DNA of 64,000 nt, from NCBI GenBank assembly GCA_030159075.1, contig BROG01000128.1, forward strand, positions 424,501-488,500. Reading direction: 5' to 3'. This DNA is from Atrina japonica (lineage: Eukaryota > Mollusca > Bivalvia > Pterioida > Pinnidae). Shown piece by piece: positions 34,267 to 44,990 of this stretch (position 1 is the stretch's first letter; the number at the start of each line of letters is the position of its first letter). The notes below the pieces were generated by a model. The model was given only the letters and a program-made list of their open reading frames with translations, did not search any database and was not told the DNA's origin. The position numbers were made by a program, and so were the translations under genes.

Positions 34267-34710
34267 ATTAACATTAACGATGCTTACAAACCCCGGTAAA
34301 TGATTTATAATTTTAGTGAAAGTTGTATTTCTCAATAATTCAATAATACAATTGTGTTTTCGTCGAATACGTTGTATAGAGATATATAGAAAGATATATT
34401 TGATTTACCTGTAATTAACACCTTTGATTTACACTATTGTAAGTTTTTAGAGATAGCTACCCAGTATATTAAACAAATGTAAAGAGAAAAATCAAAATAA
34501 CCAATCCACACTAAATTATGAAGATGGCATAATCTTGTGTTGCAGATTGATATTGAAATGAATAATACATTAGGATAACTGAGCAAATGAAGTTCAACAC
34601 AATGTACATTTGAAAATTTTGAAATTAAATAACTAATAATCGGCAGCAATATGCTAAATGTTTTCTGATTCCGAAAAACCTAATGCATTTTGTTCGTAGG
34701 GGTGTGTTAT
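34266..34710. other. No recognised feature
   Basis: AT-rich spacer. The 71-codon - strand frame at 34,434-34,649 has no recognisable motif. Confidence 0.4.
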
Positions 34711-34836
34711 AACCACTATTTTAATACTATTTGTCTGTGTGCTATAATTTATTACAATAGTGGTTGGAATTGTCAGACATCACAACCACTGTAGTAATAA
34801 TTATTACAATATTGAACGTTATTGCAATAGTGGTTG
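34711..34836. repeat. Two adjacent hairpin-forming inverted repeats
   Basis: Four copies of an AACCACT / AGTGGTT motif alternate in orientation: AACCACTATTTTAATAC (34,711), TTATTACAATAGTGGTT (34,749-34,765), CAACCACTGTAGTAATAA (34,783-34,800) and TTATTGCAATAGTGGTTG (34,819-34,836). Each neighbouring pair can form a hairpin. It could be a foldback element or MITE remnant. Confidence 0.65.
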
Positions 34837-35035
34837 CAAAGTAGGTGCACAAATTGCACCCATCGGTTGGCTAAGTTCCAATAGGCGTATTAACCATTTG
34901 TCCATCTAAAAATATTACTGTATGTGAATTCGGTGATTGCATTTTGTTATAGTTCTTTCCATGATTAATCAACAGTAAAGAAATGAATTAAACGCAAAAA
35001 ATTATGATAAATATTGGTCCCATTATAGAAACAAT

Positions 35036-35583
35036 TTAGCTTGCATTAACTATCGTTGTCACCAGATTGCTTCCCGCTTCGTAAACCAACGCAATGATGT
35101 ATTGTTTGTTGCCGCCTGTGAATTCATATTTTATAATGTAAAGATGTCCCAGACATACAGGCTGTTTACATGTGCAGTCACGGTGTGGGAATAAACAGAC
35201 ATTGAAGGCAACATTGCTGTTACGATTTTCCGGACAAATCATCCAGGATACAAAATTTAAACAACAATGCTTATCATTTATCCTTTGGGAATGTATTATC
35301 AAATGCATATTAACAAAGACACGACAGAAGGAAATGGCGTCATTTTGTCTAAAACGATTAAAACTATTGATATTGTCAGAATTTACGTCCATAATAAAGT
35401 CACAGATAAAATATTTTATTATTTTTTCTATCCATAAATCCTTCCTATTTCCGTTTACTTTAGCAATTCCTCTTTTGTCGCCCTGATTTTCAATAAATAT
35501 AAAACATGAAAAGCTCCTCAGTTTTATAAAAACGTTTTCTTTGATAACAAGAACTATCCATTTGTCCAGACATGCATGCTTTT
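35036..35583 (-). CDS. Unidentified long open frame, candidate exon, Cys-rich C-terminal half
   Basis: The - strand frame is free of stops from about 35,583 to the stop at 35,036-35,038, roughly 180 codons, which is exceptional in sequence this AT-rich. The first internal Met is at 35,392. A possible splice acceptor (AAAATCAG then GGCGACAAAAG) would start an exon at 35,482, giving about 148 codons to the stop, though its polypyrimidine tract is poor. The C-terminal 118 residues hold eight cysteines, including CTCKQPVC, and end VYEAGSNLVTTIVNAS. I recognise no family. No signal peptide lies within the frame. The + strand is partly open too (35,172-35,486). Alternatives are an old transposon coding remnant or a terminal exon of an unknown gene. 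Confidence 0.35.
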
Positions 35584-35811
35584 ATTTGCTTTATTTATTT
35601 ATAACTATCGACGAAACACCTAAAATGTAATGTCAGTAAAAACTTATATACCTCCTAATCCAAGCCATTACCCCTAATACTGCCTCTGTCGTTTGCATCT
35701 CAAACTTGATAAGACAGAAAAAATAAGATTTTTAACGGTCAAACCACTTATAATAGATGAATTAGTCTTACCAAGTATGTCATTCGTCCAAAATAGCATT
35801 GACTTTGCTGA

Positions 35812-36302
35812 GATGTGCATGTATATCGACGATGTTCGGTCCATAAATAATTCAGAATTTCAGAATTACCTCGGCCAGATATATCCTGTTGAGCTAGAGA
35901 TCAATGAGACGACAGAGAGCAACACATCTGCTTCTTACCTAGATTTACTCCTGCCAATTGGAAAGGACGGTCAACTTCACATATCCCTTTATGAGAACGC
36001 GACAATTTCAATTTCCACGAATTTTCACGAACTTCCCATTTCTAAGTAGTAATATTCCATCTTCTGCCTGTGGCGTTTTCATTTCACAACTTATACGTTA
36101 TGCCAGGGCATGCTCTTCTTATGAATGTTTTATTCTGAGAGCAAAACGACTAGCCAATAAACTACTTACACAAGGTTACGTTGTTGAACTCTTGGAGTCG
36201 TTTAAGAAGTTTTATGGTCGATACGGGGATCTTGTTAAACATTATGAAGTCCCCCTCTCAGACTTATTAGATAGTATTCTGGAGCACGGTCACAGACATT
36301 GA
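35812..36302 (+). pseudogene. Reverse transcriptase C-terminal half, frameshifted
   Basis: This is the best RT copy in the window. MYIDDVRSINNSEFQNYL carries the YIDD catalytic box (about 35,818-35,870). SASYLDLLLPIGKDGQL follows at about 35,925-35,975. Near 36,020-36,050 the reading shifts frame and continues as SSNIPSSACGVFISQLIRYA, a KLLTQGY stretch, FKKFYGRYGDLVKHYEVPLS and a stop at 36,300. The first frame is open upstream from 35,693 but lacks the GTxCAPL-type region seen at 31,036-31,090, so the front half is deleted or replaced. The element would copy its RNA into DNA. This copy cannot. I place it as a Penelope-like or related retroelement from memory of similar bivalve sequences, without proof. 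Confidence 0.8.
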
Positions 36303-36560
36303 ACCCTTTCACCAGTCGTGCTTTTCACTGAACTTGACCTTATCACCAAACTTGACCTTTTTACCGAATTTGACTAGAAAGGTTTCCATGGAACGTTAGC
36401 GACGGGTGTGGCATGCCAGCAGGGGACGGTGACTCCTTCCGGACGTCTGGTCTTATCCCGTCTGGGATTCGAAGTTGTTCTTCATGTTGAGACCATTTAC
36501 ACATCTACTTCGTCGTGTTATAATGGACTTGAGTTTTGATTACGATTGGTACTTTTACTT
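36303..36560 (+). mobile_element. Type 2 retroelement 3' tail attached to the RT
   Basis: Directly after the RT stop come three near-repeats of an AACTTGACCTTWTCACC-like string, then TTTCCATGGAACGTTAGCGA, CGGGTGTGGCATGCCAGCAG, a GACTCCTTCCGGACGTCTGG block, CTTATCCCGTCTGGGATTCG and TTCTTCATGTTGAGACCATT. The same tail stands alone at 24,045 and follows an RT scrap at 2,500. Confidence 0.78.
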
Positions 36561-36751
36561 GTGGACTATTTTGCATGGCTTTATTTTGAGATAAGCACCA
36601 CTTAAAATAGCCGTTTGAAAAGTAGTGCACAAAATACAACCGGGGCATATAAGACATCGGAATGAAAAGAGAACGGTGTTCATTGGAAATATTGATATTT
36701 AAATTATGTAAAATTGTCTTTGGTCATCAAAAACATCTAGACCAGACCAGC

Positions 36752-36822
<71 letters not shown>
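36752..36822. repeat. (GT)n microsatellite
   Basis: About 70 bp of GT, followed by CCGCGCGCGCC. Both Cys-Val frames across it are artefacts. Confidence 0.97.
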
Positions 36823-36830
36823 GCGCGCGC

Positions 36831-37184
36831 CTGTGACATATTGCATGGTTTCAGAATATATTTTTTCCATGAAAACATTTTCTTTATATTAAATTGTCAG
36901 TGCTACTATAATATAAGACTGAGTGACTATATTAGAAAACTGTCAATAATCATGCCTTTTCATTAGGATATGTAGAAACCTGCAGTTTTTGTCAGTTAAA
37001 AGCGACGTGATGTGTATGTTCAATGCTCAAACAGTGCATCTTTTTACAGATCGTTCACAATTGCTTCTATTTTTCAAGGAAGCCTTCTTAATTTACAATT
37101 CAATTTAGTGAGAAGTTTAGGAAAACTGTCAACAACAATATGGAATCTCATATTTCGTAAGTCCTGACACGTCTGAATTTAATG
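36831..37184. other. No recognised feature
   Basis: AT-rich spacer leading into the 51-bp array. Confidence 0.4.
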
Positions 37185-39335
37185 TCTAGACTGAAATATC
37201 AGAAAACATAATCATGATTTTATACCGTAATTACTCTACGTAAAGACTGAAGTGTAAGGGAACATGAAAATATATATACCGTATTTACTATATAGAAAAT
37301 TGAAATGTTGTGAAACATAAAATGTATACCGTAATAACACTATATGAAGACTGATATGTTGTAAAACATAAAATGTATACCGTAATTACTCTATGTGAAG
37401 ACTGAGATGTTGTGAAACATAAAATGTATGCCTTAATTACACGATATGAAGACTGAGATGTTGTAAAACATCAAATATATACCGTAATTACTCTATGTGA
37501 AGACTGAGATGTTGTGAAACATGTTGTGAAACATAAAATGTATACCGTAATTACACTATATGAAGACTGAGATGTTGTGAAACATAAAATATATACCGTA
37601 ATTACTCTATGTGAAGACTGATGTGTTGTGAAACATAAAATATATATACCGTAATTACTCTATGTGAAGACTGAGATGTTGTGAAACATAAAATGTATAC
37701 CGTAATTACACTATATGAAGACTGAGATGTTGTGAAACATAAAATATATACCGTAATTACTCTATGTGAAAACTGAGATGTTGTGAAACATAAAATGTAT
37801 ACCGTAATTACACTATCAGAAGACTGAGATGTTGTGAAACATAAAATATATACCGTAATTACTCTATGTGAAGACTGAGATGTTGTGAAACATAAAATGT
37901 ATACCGTAATTACACTATATGAAGACTGAGATGTTGTGAAACATAAAATATATACCGTAATTACTCTATGTGAAAACTGAGATGTTGTGAAACATAAAAT
38001 GTATACACCGTAATTACACTATCAGAAGACTGAGATGTTGGGAAACATAAAATATATACCGTAATTACTCTATGTGAAAACTGAGATGTTGTGAAACATA
38101 AAATGTATACCGTAATTATACAATATGAAGACTGAGATGTTGTGAAACAGAAAATATATACCGTAATTACTCTATGTGAAGACTGAGATGTTGTGAAACA
38201 TAAAATGTATACCGTAATTACACTATATGAAGACTGAGATGTTGTGAAACATAAAATATATACCGTAATTACTCTATGTGAAGACTGAGATGTTGTGAAA
38301 CATAAAATGTATACCGTAATTACACTATATGGAGACTGAGATGTTGTGAAACATAAAATATATACCGTAATTACTCTATGTGAAGACTGAGATGTTGTGA
38401 AACATAAAACTATATACCGTAATTACACTATATGAATATTGATGTGTTGTGAAACATAAAACTATATACCGTAATTACACTATATGAAGATTGATGTGTT
38501 GTGAAACATAAAACTATATACCGTAATTACACTATATGAAGATTGATGTGTTGTGAAACATAAAACTATATACCGTAATTACACTACATGAATATTGATG
38601 TGTTGTGAAACATAAAACTATATACCGTAATTACCCTATATGAAGACTGATGTGTTGTGAAACATAAAATGTATACCGTAATTACACTATATGAAGATTG
38701 ATGTGTTGTGAATCATAAAACTATATACCGTAATTACACTATATGGAGACTGAGATGTTGTGAAACATAAAACTATATACCGTAATTACCCTATATGAAG
38801 ACTGATATGTTGGGAAGAATAAAATATATACCGTAATTACACTATATGAAGACTAATATGTTGTGAAACATAAAACTATATACCGTAATTACACTATATG
38901 AAGACTAATATGTTGTGAAACATAAAACTATATACCGTAATTACACTATATGAAGACTAATATGTTGTGAAACATAAAACTATATACCGTAATTACACTA
39001 TATGAAGACTGATGTGTTGTGAATCATAAAACTATGTACCGTAAAACACTATATGGAGACTGAGATGTTGTGAAACATAAAACTATATACCGTAATTACC
39101 CTATGAAGACTGATATGTTGGGAAGAATAAAATATATACCGTAATTACACTATATGAAGACTGAGATGTTGTGAAACATAAAACTATATACCGTAATTAC
39201 ACTATATGAAGACTGAGATGTTGTGAAACATAAAACTATATACCGTAATTACACTATATGAAGACTGAGATTATGTGAAACGTAAAACTATATACCGTAA
39301 TTACACTATATGAAGACTGAGATGATGTGAAACGT
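37185..39335. repeat. Minisatellite, 51-bp unit with 102-bp dimer organisation
   Basis: The unit is GAAGACTGAGATGTTGTGAA, ACATAAAATGTATACCGTAA, TTACACTATAT. Exact 51-bp spacing of ACCGTAATT is visible at 37,801 and 37,852. About 41 copies. From about 37,330 to 38,400 two unit types alternate: AAAATGTATACC...ACACTATAT and AAAATATATACC...ACTCTATGTG. From about 38,400 to the end the array is mostly a third type with AAACTATATACC and GATGTG or AATATG variants. The left edge is degenerate. Confidence 0.95.
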
Positions 39336-40035
39336 AAAATTACAAATGTACGTCACTATGTATGGCAGGTCGAATGTCACTGATAGTATTGATGAAGCAA
39401 GAGTAGAAAACAGAGGTCATATGAATCCATTCCTCCAACACAAAAATCTCGTATCCAATATATTTAGATATATACCATCCAGGTTGTTTATGGGGCCAAT
39501 CAACCATATGTCATATGGAAATCGAAATCCCTTCTGATTTAGATAGGAAAAAGCAAGATGTCATGTCAGTGGCAAATATTTTGGACAGCACTCCTTGGTA
39601 TTCCTGTAAACTGGCATATGTTTACAAACACAACTAGTCTAAATCAAATCATAACAGGGGTGACAAGTTACTTGTCGTCACAAAGTATCAGAGATTCAGT
39701 AATGAATGGAGTCCGTGCAAGACAATATGTTTTACCTGTACAACCTATTTTTGGAAAGTAGACCGTATTGTTTTGGTTTCTGACTGAACCAGAATGTGCC
39801 ACTCTCTTTACCTTGGTAGACCTATACCTAGTAAGCCACGAACTTAGAATTTCACGGTTACGATACCAATATTTTCCTTGTAAATTATTCCATTACTAGT
39901 CCCATCATCGATCCGTTGCAAGACCTTAAAGCAGTATGAGCTGTCATCGACGTCATTTTTTAATTGTCAAATCAATACTAAACCATTTTAAATACAACAC
40001 AACAAATATCTGTGAACACGAAACTTTCTTTATTT
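39336..40035. other. No gene recognised
   Basis: Two + frames (39,346-39,537 and 39,558-39,761) are unrecognised and short. GTAAACTGGCATATGTTTAC at about 39,605 slightly resembles the reversed SINE at 24,415 but is too short to call. Confidence 0.35.
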
Positions 40036-40123
40036 GTGATTTAAATCATTCACCCCTAAAGACATATGTGTACTGATGTAAGAGCTTTCGTACCATCGTT
40101 TTCAGGGGTTGATGATTTAAAAC
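40036..40123 (-). mobile_element. Short inverted-repeat element (ACCCCTGAAAA family)
   Basis: The left end GTGATTTAAATCATTCACCC and the reverse complement of the right end (GTTTTAAATCATCAACCCCT) are near-identical over about 20 bp. It is a reverse copy of the core at 26,413-26,518 and is only about 88 bp. Confidence 0.6.
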
Positions 40124-40149
40124 CTAAAGCATTGTACTGAGGTCCCGTG

Positions 40150-40315
40150 TCACAGTAGGTGTCGGCACGTTAAAGAACCCTCACTGCTCAATGACCTAAG
40201 TGCCGAGCAAAGGCCAAAATTTGAAGCCCTTCACCGGCATTTGGTGATTCTCCATATGAGTGAAATATTCTTGAGTGGGACGTTAAACAGCAACAAACAA
40301 TCAAACATTAAGAAT
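40150..40315 (+). mobile_element. SINE 3' body and tail
   Basis: It contains CACAGTAGGTGTCGGCACGT, TAAAGAACCCTCACTGCTCA, AGTGCCGAGCAAAGGCC, CCCTTCACCGGCATTTGGTG, TCTCCATATGAGTGAAATAT, GGGACGTTAAACAGCAACAA and a CAATCAAAC tail. I recall this tail as very common in molluscan genomes, in RUDI / V-SINE-type elements, but that is memory and not a search. No tRNA-like head lies upstream. Confidence 0.7.
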
Positions 40316-40619
40316 AAATACCGTAATTGTAATACAGCATTTCTCTGACGTGTAAATTATAATATGCACGTAACCTCTAGGTCTAACACTCGGGGGATCT
40401 TTTCAGTATACTTGTACATTGTACATTGTGTATTCAAATATTTATTAGAGCTGAAGCAATATCGGGAAAACACAGTCTGGGGTCACACTGCCTACTCACA
40501 TATTTTAAAACAGAATGACCTCAAGACAATACACAGTATAACTTTGCCTTTGTTTGATGGCCCCCTCCTAAATATGAAGTAAATAGTAAATATCTGTATG
40601 TTTTGTTGTTTTACATATA
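40316..40619. other. No recognised feature
   Basis: A 72-codon + frame (40,364-40,582) shows no recognisable motif. Confidence 0.35.
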
Positions 40620-40870
40620 TATATATATATATATATATATTCACTCAAATAGAAATATCACACATTTTGACCTGTGCTTTGAACTGACGCCAATGTAGTG
40701 AGGGATATTTTACGTGTTACCCATACTTTTGTTTTGTTTGTTTGGCACTTGGCGAAGAAATAATCACTACCATTTAAAAAGTCCTTGGTGTTATACGGCT
40801 GAACTGAGAATCGAACCCGAACCTGCCGCCCGCTAGTCGTACGCTCTATCACTGGACTACCGAAAGCGGC
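40620..40870 (-). mobile_element. Near full-length SINE with tRNA-like head and (AT)n tail
   Basis: Read on the - strand, the head starts near 40,870 with an A-box-like TAGTCCAGTGATAGAGC (about 40,843-40,859) and a B box GGTTCGATTCT (40,808-40,818). The body carries GGGTAACACGTAAAATATCC, CTCACTACATTGGCGTCAGT, TCAAAGCACAGGTCAAAATG and TGTGATATTTC. It ends in an AT microsatellite (about 40,615-40,640). The body end matches those at 24,790 and 63,830. The 64-codon - strand frame here is a by-product. Confidence 0.78.
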
Positions 40871-41944
40871 TAAAAAGAATTTATATGTTACATAATACTA
40901 AATTCCATGGATATGGTAATTTCTACTTTTTTACGTTTTTGCATACGTATGCCATAATTTTACAGCTAGGTGTATATTAGAATATGTGACTGCTATATTT
41001 TTTTTTCAAAACATGCTTCGACAGTGTAGGTATGCCATAAGACCCAAATTCTGTCAAAAAATAACTTAAAATCGTGACAGAATTTCGGCCTATCATGTGT
41101 CTATGACAAAAATTACTGTTGATATGTTTGCGCATGCTTGTACACATTCATCTATTGAAATAGGCTAAATAATTCATTGGTCTTCTTTCAAACATAAAAT
41201 TTCACGACCTTTCGTTCGAACACGTGGATAGAGCGGGAAAAATAAATGGCAGCCTGATATATACCTTTTGGTATCATTTAATGGTTGAACCCCTGAATGT
41301 TTTCATTTAATTATAACGATCCAACTTTAATGCATTTGAGTACACAATTCCCTTTTGAATTCGAAAAATTTGAGGCTGAAGCAAATTGGCGAAAGGTAAT
41401 AATACTAATAGATTGACTATAACAGTGGAGAGAGCATTGTAAGGGAGGTAACCTCAACAATACTTGTAAGGTTTGATGTTCAAAACTGACCATGGATCTG
41501 TCTTGAAAGATGCTGTAAGGAAAATTCAGTTACTGTCAGTGTTTAAATTGCCTGCCTTGTATTCAGTCAAATTCAAATATTTTAATCTTACTTGAATGTT
41601 TTATGAAAATGTTATATATCTTATCTGGTCATGTTGCTATAAAGTTAGCCTTATGATATATGCCTTCTCATTATCTTCCCATTTCCCCCAACGTTTATGC
41701 TGATATAATTTTCAAATTTGTTTTTGTCTGTTTTTAATGCATTTAAAAAATGAAAAGATAATATCAGCGATATATGAAGGCATATATTACATGACTGGGG
41801 CAGAGGTCCACAATCGTCCAAATTTTCCCCTGCCCTGTTAGGCATGTAGTCTGATAATTTCACATCTGTAGTTTGTTCAAATTACACTTCATTGACAGTG
41901 CACATTTGTAAGTTTTAAGAATATAGACATGAGAAAATCTAAAT
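40871..41944. other. No recognised feature
   Basis: AT-rich spacer. Two - strand frames (41,311-41,493 and 41,651-41,863) are short and not recognisable. Confidence 0.4.
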
Positions 41945-41964
41945 GATTATCTATCTATCTATCC

Positions 41965-42063
<99 letters not shown>

Positions 42064-42064
42064 A
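41945..42064. repeat. Compound tetranucleotide microsatellite (CTAT)(CTGT)(CTAT)
   Basis: CTAT repeats from 41,945 change to about 13 CTGT repeats (41,995-42,046), then back to CTAT. The symmetrical layout indicates a CTGT variant that expanded inside a CTAT tract. Confidence 0.97.
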
Positions 42065-42266
42065 AATTTTTATGCCCCTACATAGCTATAATTCATTCCA
42101 CCTCCCCCCCTTACTATCAAGTTGTACATTACACTGGATGTATTACAGTGGCCTATAAATCATGTCTGACTAACTCTCCTTCAGTTCAGTTATAATCTAA
42201 AAATTTGATGAAACACAAGATTTATGTTTTATATTTCACTTGGATCTGTTTCTTTATTAATTTCAG

Positions 42267-42360
42267 ATTGTTAATAAAGTTGCTGTAATTTGTTTCATCA
42301 TGGAAAGCACCTGTTCCTCTATCATCATCGACAGCTATTTTTGTCCGGACACAGAGTGTG
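42267..42360 (+). CDS. Candidate first coding exon with good splice sites
   Basis: The acceptor is CTGTTTCTTTATTAATTTCAG, pyrimidine-rich and ending at 42,266. The donor is GTG then GTAAGAAT at 42,361. Within the 94-nt exon an ATG at 42,300 sits in strong Kozak context (A at -3, G at +4). From it 20 codons run open to the donor, leaving phase 1: MESTCSSIIIDSYFCPDTEC. The SYFC...EC pattern resembles the short Cys-rich ectodomain of small single-pass proteins such as WBP1/VOPP1 or Shisa types, but 20 residues cannot prove it. I found no following exon in the remaining 21 kb (I looked for a Tyr/Trp-rich membrane segment), so the next intron would be long. Chance coincidence of splice sites is possible. 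Confidence 0.35.
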
Positions 42361-43463
42361 GTAAGAATAAATCTGATGTTGTGAGGCAGAGCTGTGTTTA
42401 GATCTGATGGATGTTACAGTATGATAATAACGATAATAACTCCATCCAGCATCTTCGCTTTCATATTTTGTCATCTCATGATGATATTTTGTTGTATATA
42501 TATATTTTTGGTGGGCCAAAAATAGATTTGAATTTGTGACGTGTCCTAACTGTTGTAGTGGATTCGGTTAAATCTTCTATAGAATATATCGTAACATTGG
42601 AATAATGACAGATTGATTTTTAATGAGATTGAATGTAACTTGACATGCATACTTTGTGTTTATGCTAAAGTCTTTGTGATGAGAAAATAATGAGATGAAT
42701 TAAAAATCATTGTTGATAAAAACCATTGTAGTTTCTAAAGAACTTTTAGGGATTGCAATAAACTAGAAACAACAAAAAATAGGAAAATGAGGAATATGAC
42801 AATTCTACACCATTTTGTTTTGTGGGGAGAAGTAATTAGTTTTGTTTATAGATGTGAAGGTAGAGTAACAGATGATGTTTTAATGTAATTACTTTGATGG
42901 TGGGAGAAAACTTCCGCGTTGTTGTTTTAATGCGAGCACATGTCTACCATAAATCTTCCATGCAATTATTAGATGAACGGAAAATGTATATGATGTACAT
43001 GTAGCTTCTATGCAGTTTTGGCACATTTCGCAGTGATCACAGGAAAAACTTGTTTTAACTCAACATGTATATAGTGTGGAAACTGACAAGTATGAACCCA
43101 ATGTCATAGAAAACCATCTCTCTTGTGTAGTCACATTCTGAACACTAAATAAAATAAATAAAACCCTAGCCAAATGACAACAAAACTGAAGAAATTCTTG
43201 AAATTTCACATAGTTTTGTACTGTATTTTAGATTTCCTAACTTCAAAAAAACATTGCAAAAATTCCAAATTCAAAAGGCCCAGGCTCAATTCCCAAAAGA
43301 GTGAAAAATCCCAGTAAGTGTATCTGCCATTAATTATGTTTTACTGGTGCTGCACTCTATTTATCATCTGTGATGACCTCTCTCAGCTTGCACTTATGAT
43401 AACTGTAAGAGCTAGATTTAAATATTCATTATCTCAATGTGTTATCTACCTTCTGGTTATTAT
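42361..43463. other. Intron-like sequence, nothing recognised
   Basis: No gene or shared repeat seen. It would be the start of the downstream intron if the preceding exon is real. Confidence 0.4.
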
Positions 43464-43552
43464 TAAGTTATCATCCCCTGAAAAACAGTCAACTCTTCTG
43501 TACATCAATGATTTAGGCCAGTCCAAATCTGTCTTCAGGTGTGAATGAGTTA
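43464..43552 (+). mobile_element. Short inverted-repeat element (ACCCCTGAAAA family)
   Basis: TTATCATCCCCTGAAAAACA, ACTCTTCTGTACATCAATGA, CCAGTCCAAATCTGTCTTCA, then GTGTGAATGAGTTAA. This matches the core at 26,413-26,518 through the whole length. Confidence 0.6.
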
Positions 43553-43754
43553 ATAGTAAAAATCTATCAGAACTGAAACTACGGACAATGAATTATCAGT
43601 TGAATTTGTTTTTCTGTACTTTTGAGTATAAAAAAGATTTAATATGGTTTTGTTATCTACATAAGAAGTTTAAAATACACTGAAGATGTAACTGCTCATA
43701 GCAAAGAAAACACTTGTTTTCTTTCTTTTTTTTCTAGTGGGGTGTTTAGTGCTG

Positions 43755-44090
43755 GTTTGGTATAAGGCCCCATTCTCAATGGCAAAATGTGATATTTTTC
43801 TCAATTTTAGACCAAAATATTCCCAATTTTTAATCTTGATGAGAAAGATGTATCATCTGTAATTACTTCAAAAGACAAAGAAGAAAATTATAAAAACAAA
43901 TGTATTCGAATTAATTTATTCGAATTAATTTTTCTTTAGCAAATAAAATTAAATAACTTAAACACTAAAATATCAGAGAAACTATATTTCTGATGCTGTT
44001 AGATTTCCCCTAATTTGTGGAAAACATTTTAGTTCCCATTTGGAAAGGTACAGGTCCTTGTTTTTAGGAGAGCATTAAAAAACACCTGTA
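43755..44090. mobile_element. Decayed element related to 47,281-47,559
   Basis: Shared blocks are AAGGCCCCATTCTCAATGGC, GATATTTTTCTCAATTTTAG, CCAAAATATTCCCAATTTTT, and at the far end TTTCCCCTAATTTGTGG and TTCCCATTTGG. The corresponding blocks at 47,281-47,559 lie in the same order. Ends are not well preserved. Confidence 0.45.
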
Positions 44091-44848
44091 CAGAGGGACA
44101 TTACTGGAAACACATTCTTGAAATATAAACCAATGTGTATTACATCTGGTCTTATTACTATGACTGTATGATATAAATCGCTTGAGCGTCAGTTTTTGGA
44201 CACAAAGTCCCTCATGGCATCTTGCTGTTGCAATCATTTAGAATCCTCCCTGATTCACCTACCTTCTGACAGTCAACATGGTTTTTAATTCAACTGTGTC
44301 CAAGGTACAAGTGAGCTCAAGTCATCACTTTATGTCTGTCCTTCTGTAAACTTCACATTTTCCACTTCTTCTTTGAGACCACAGAAGGGTTTTTGATGAA
44401 AAATTACAGAAAGCAAGCACTCAAATTTGTATACCACCTATGCAATTTTCAGTCAGATTGGCTCAGAGATGGATCCAGGGTTTGGTGAAATATGTCCCAG
44501 AGGGTATCTCCTTTCAGCATCTCCTCCAGAACTGCTGCATAAATTGAAAAACTTATTGCATTTACATGGATGTATGATTCAAGTTTTTTTTTTTTTTGTA
44601 GAAATAGGAAAATTCACTTTTGATCCGATTTTGACCTCTTTTCATACTTTGTCATTTTAATTCAGTGTTGAATGATTTCTTTGATATCCTCCCATTGATT
44701 CACTATGATGTGTTCATGTTGTTTTTTTACCTGTAATTAAGTGAAGAAATGCTTTCGTGAAAGAATTTGACAGAAATATAATTTTTAGAATTTTTTATGA
44801 AATTAATGGGCAAGTTGACATTAATTGGCATGCATTGACATTATACTG
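44091..44848. other. No gene recognised
   Basis: A 77-codon + frame (44,427-44,660) begins with a more complex stretch (SQIGSEMDPGFGEICPRGYL) but ends in a poly-T-derived Phe run. I cannot name it. The preceding CAATTTTCAG could act as an acceptor, but no donor is evident. Confidence 0.3.
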
Positions 44849-44990
44849 AATTATTGACTTTGGTTGAGGTTGACACAAGGATTTATCAGTCCAAAGAAAC
44901 ATGATATCGACTGAGGTGAAACCAAAGTTAATATCATGTTATTTTGAACTGATAAATCCTTATGTCACCCAAAACTAAAGTCAGTAATTA
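44849..44990. mobile_element. 142-bp foldback element
   Basis: The left arm (44,849-44,906) begins AATTATTGACTTTGGTTGAG and ends AACATGATA. The right arm (44,932-44,990) is its inverse, starting TATCATGTTATTTTGAACTG and ending AAAGTCAGTAATT. Arms of about 58 bp match with only a few differences around a 25-bp loop. No coding capacity. It is probably a foldback/MITE-type element. Confidence 0.82.

Noticed and set aside
40800..40870. Functional tRNA gene on the - strand
   Set aside because: The tRNA-like part continues into a SINE body shared with other copies, so it is a SINE head.
44427..44660. 77-codon ORF possibly an exon
   Set aside because: The start looks protein-like, but it ends in a poly-T-derived Phe run and no donor site is evident. 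Too weak to list as a gene.
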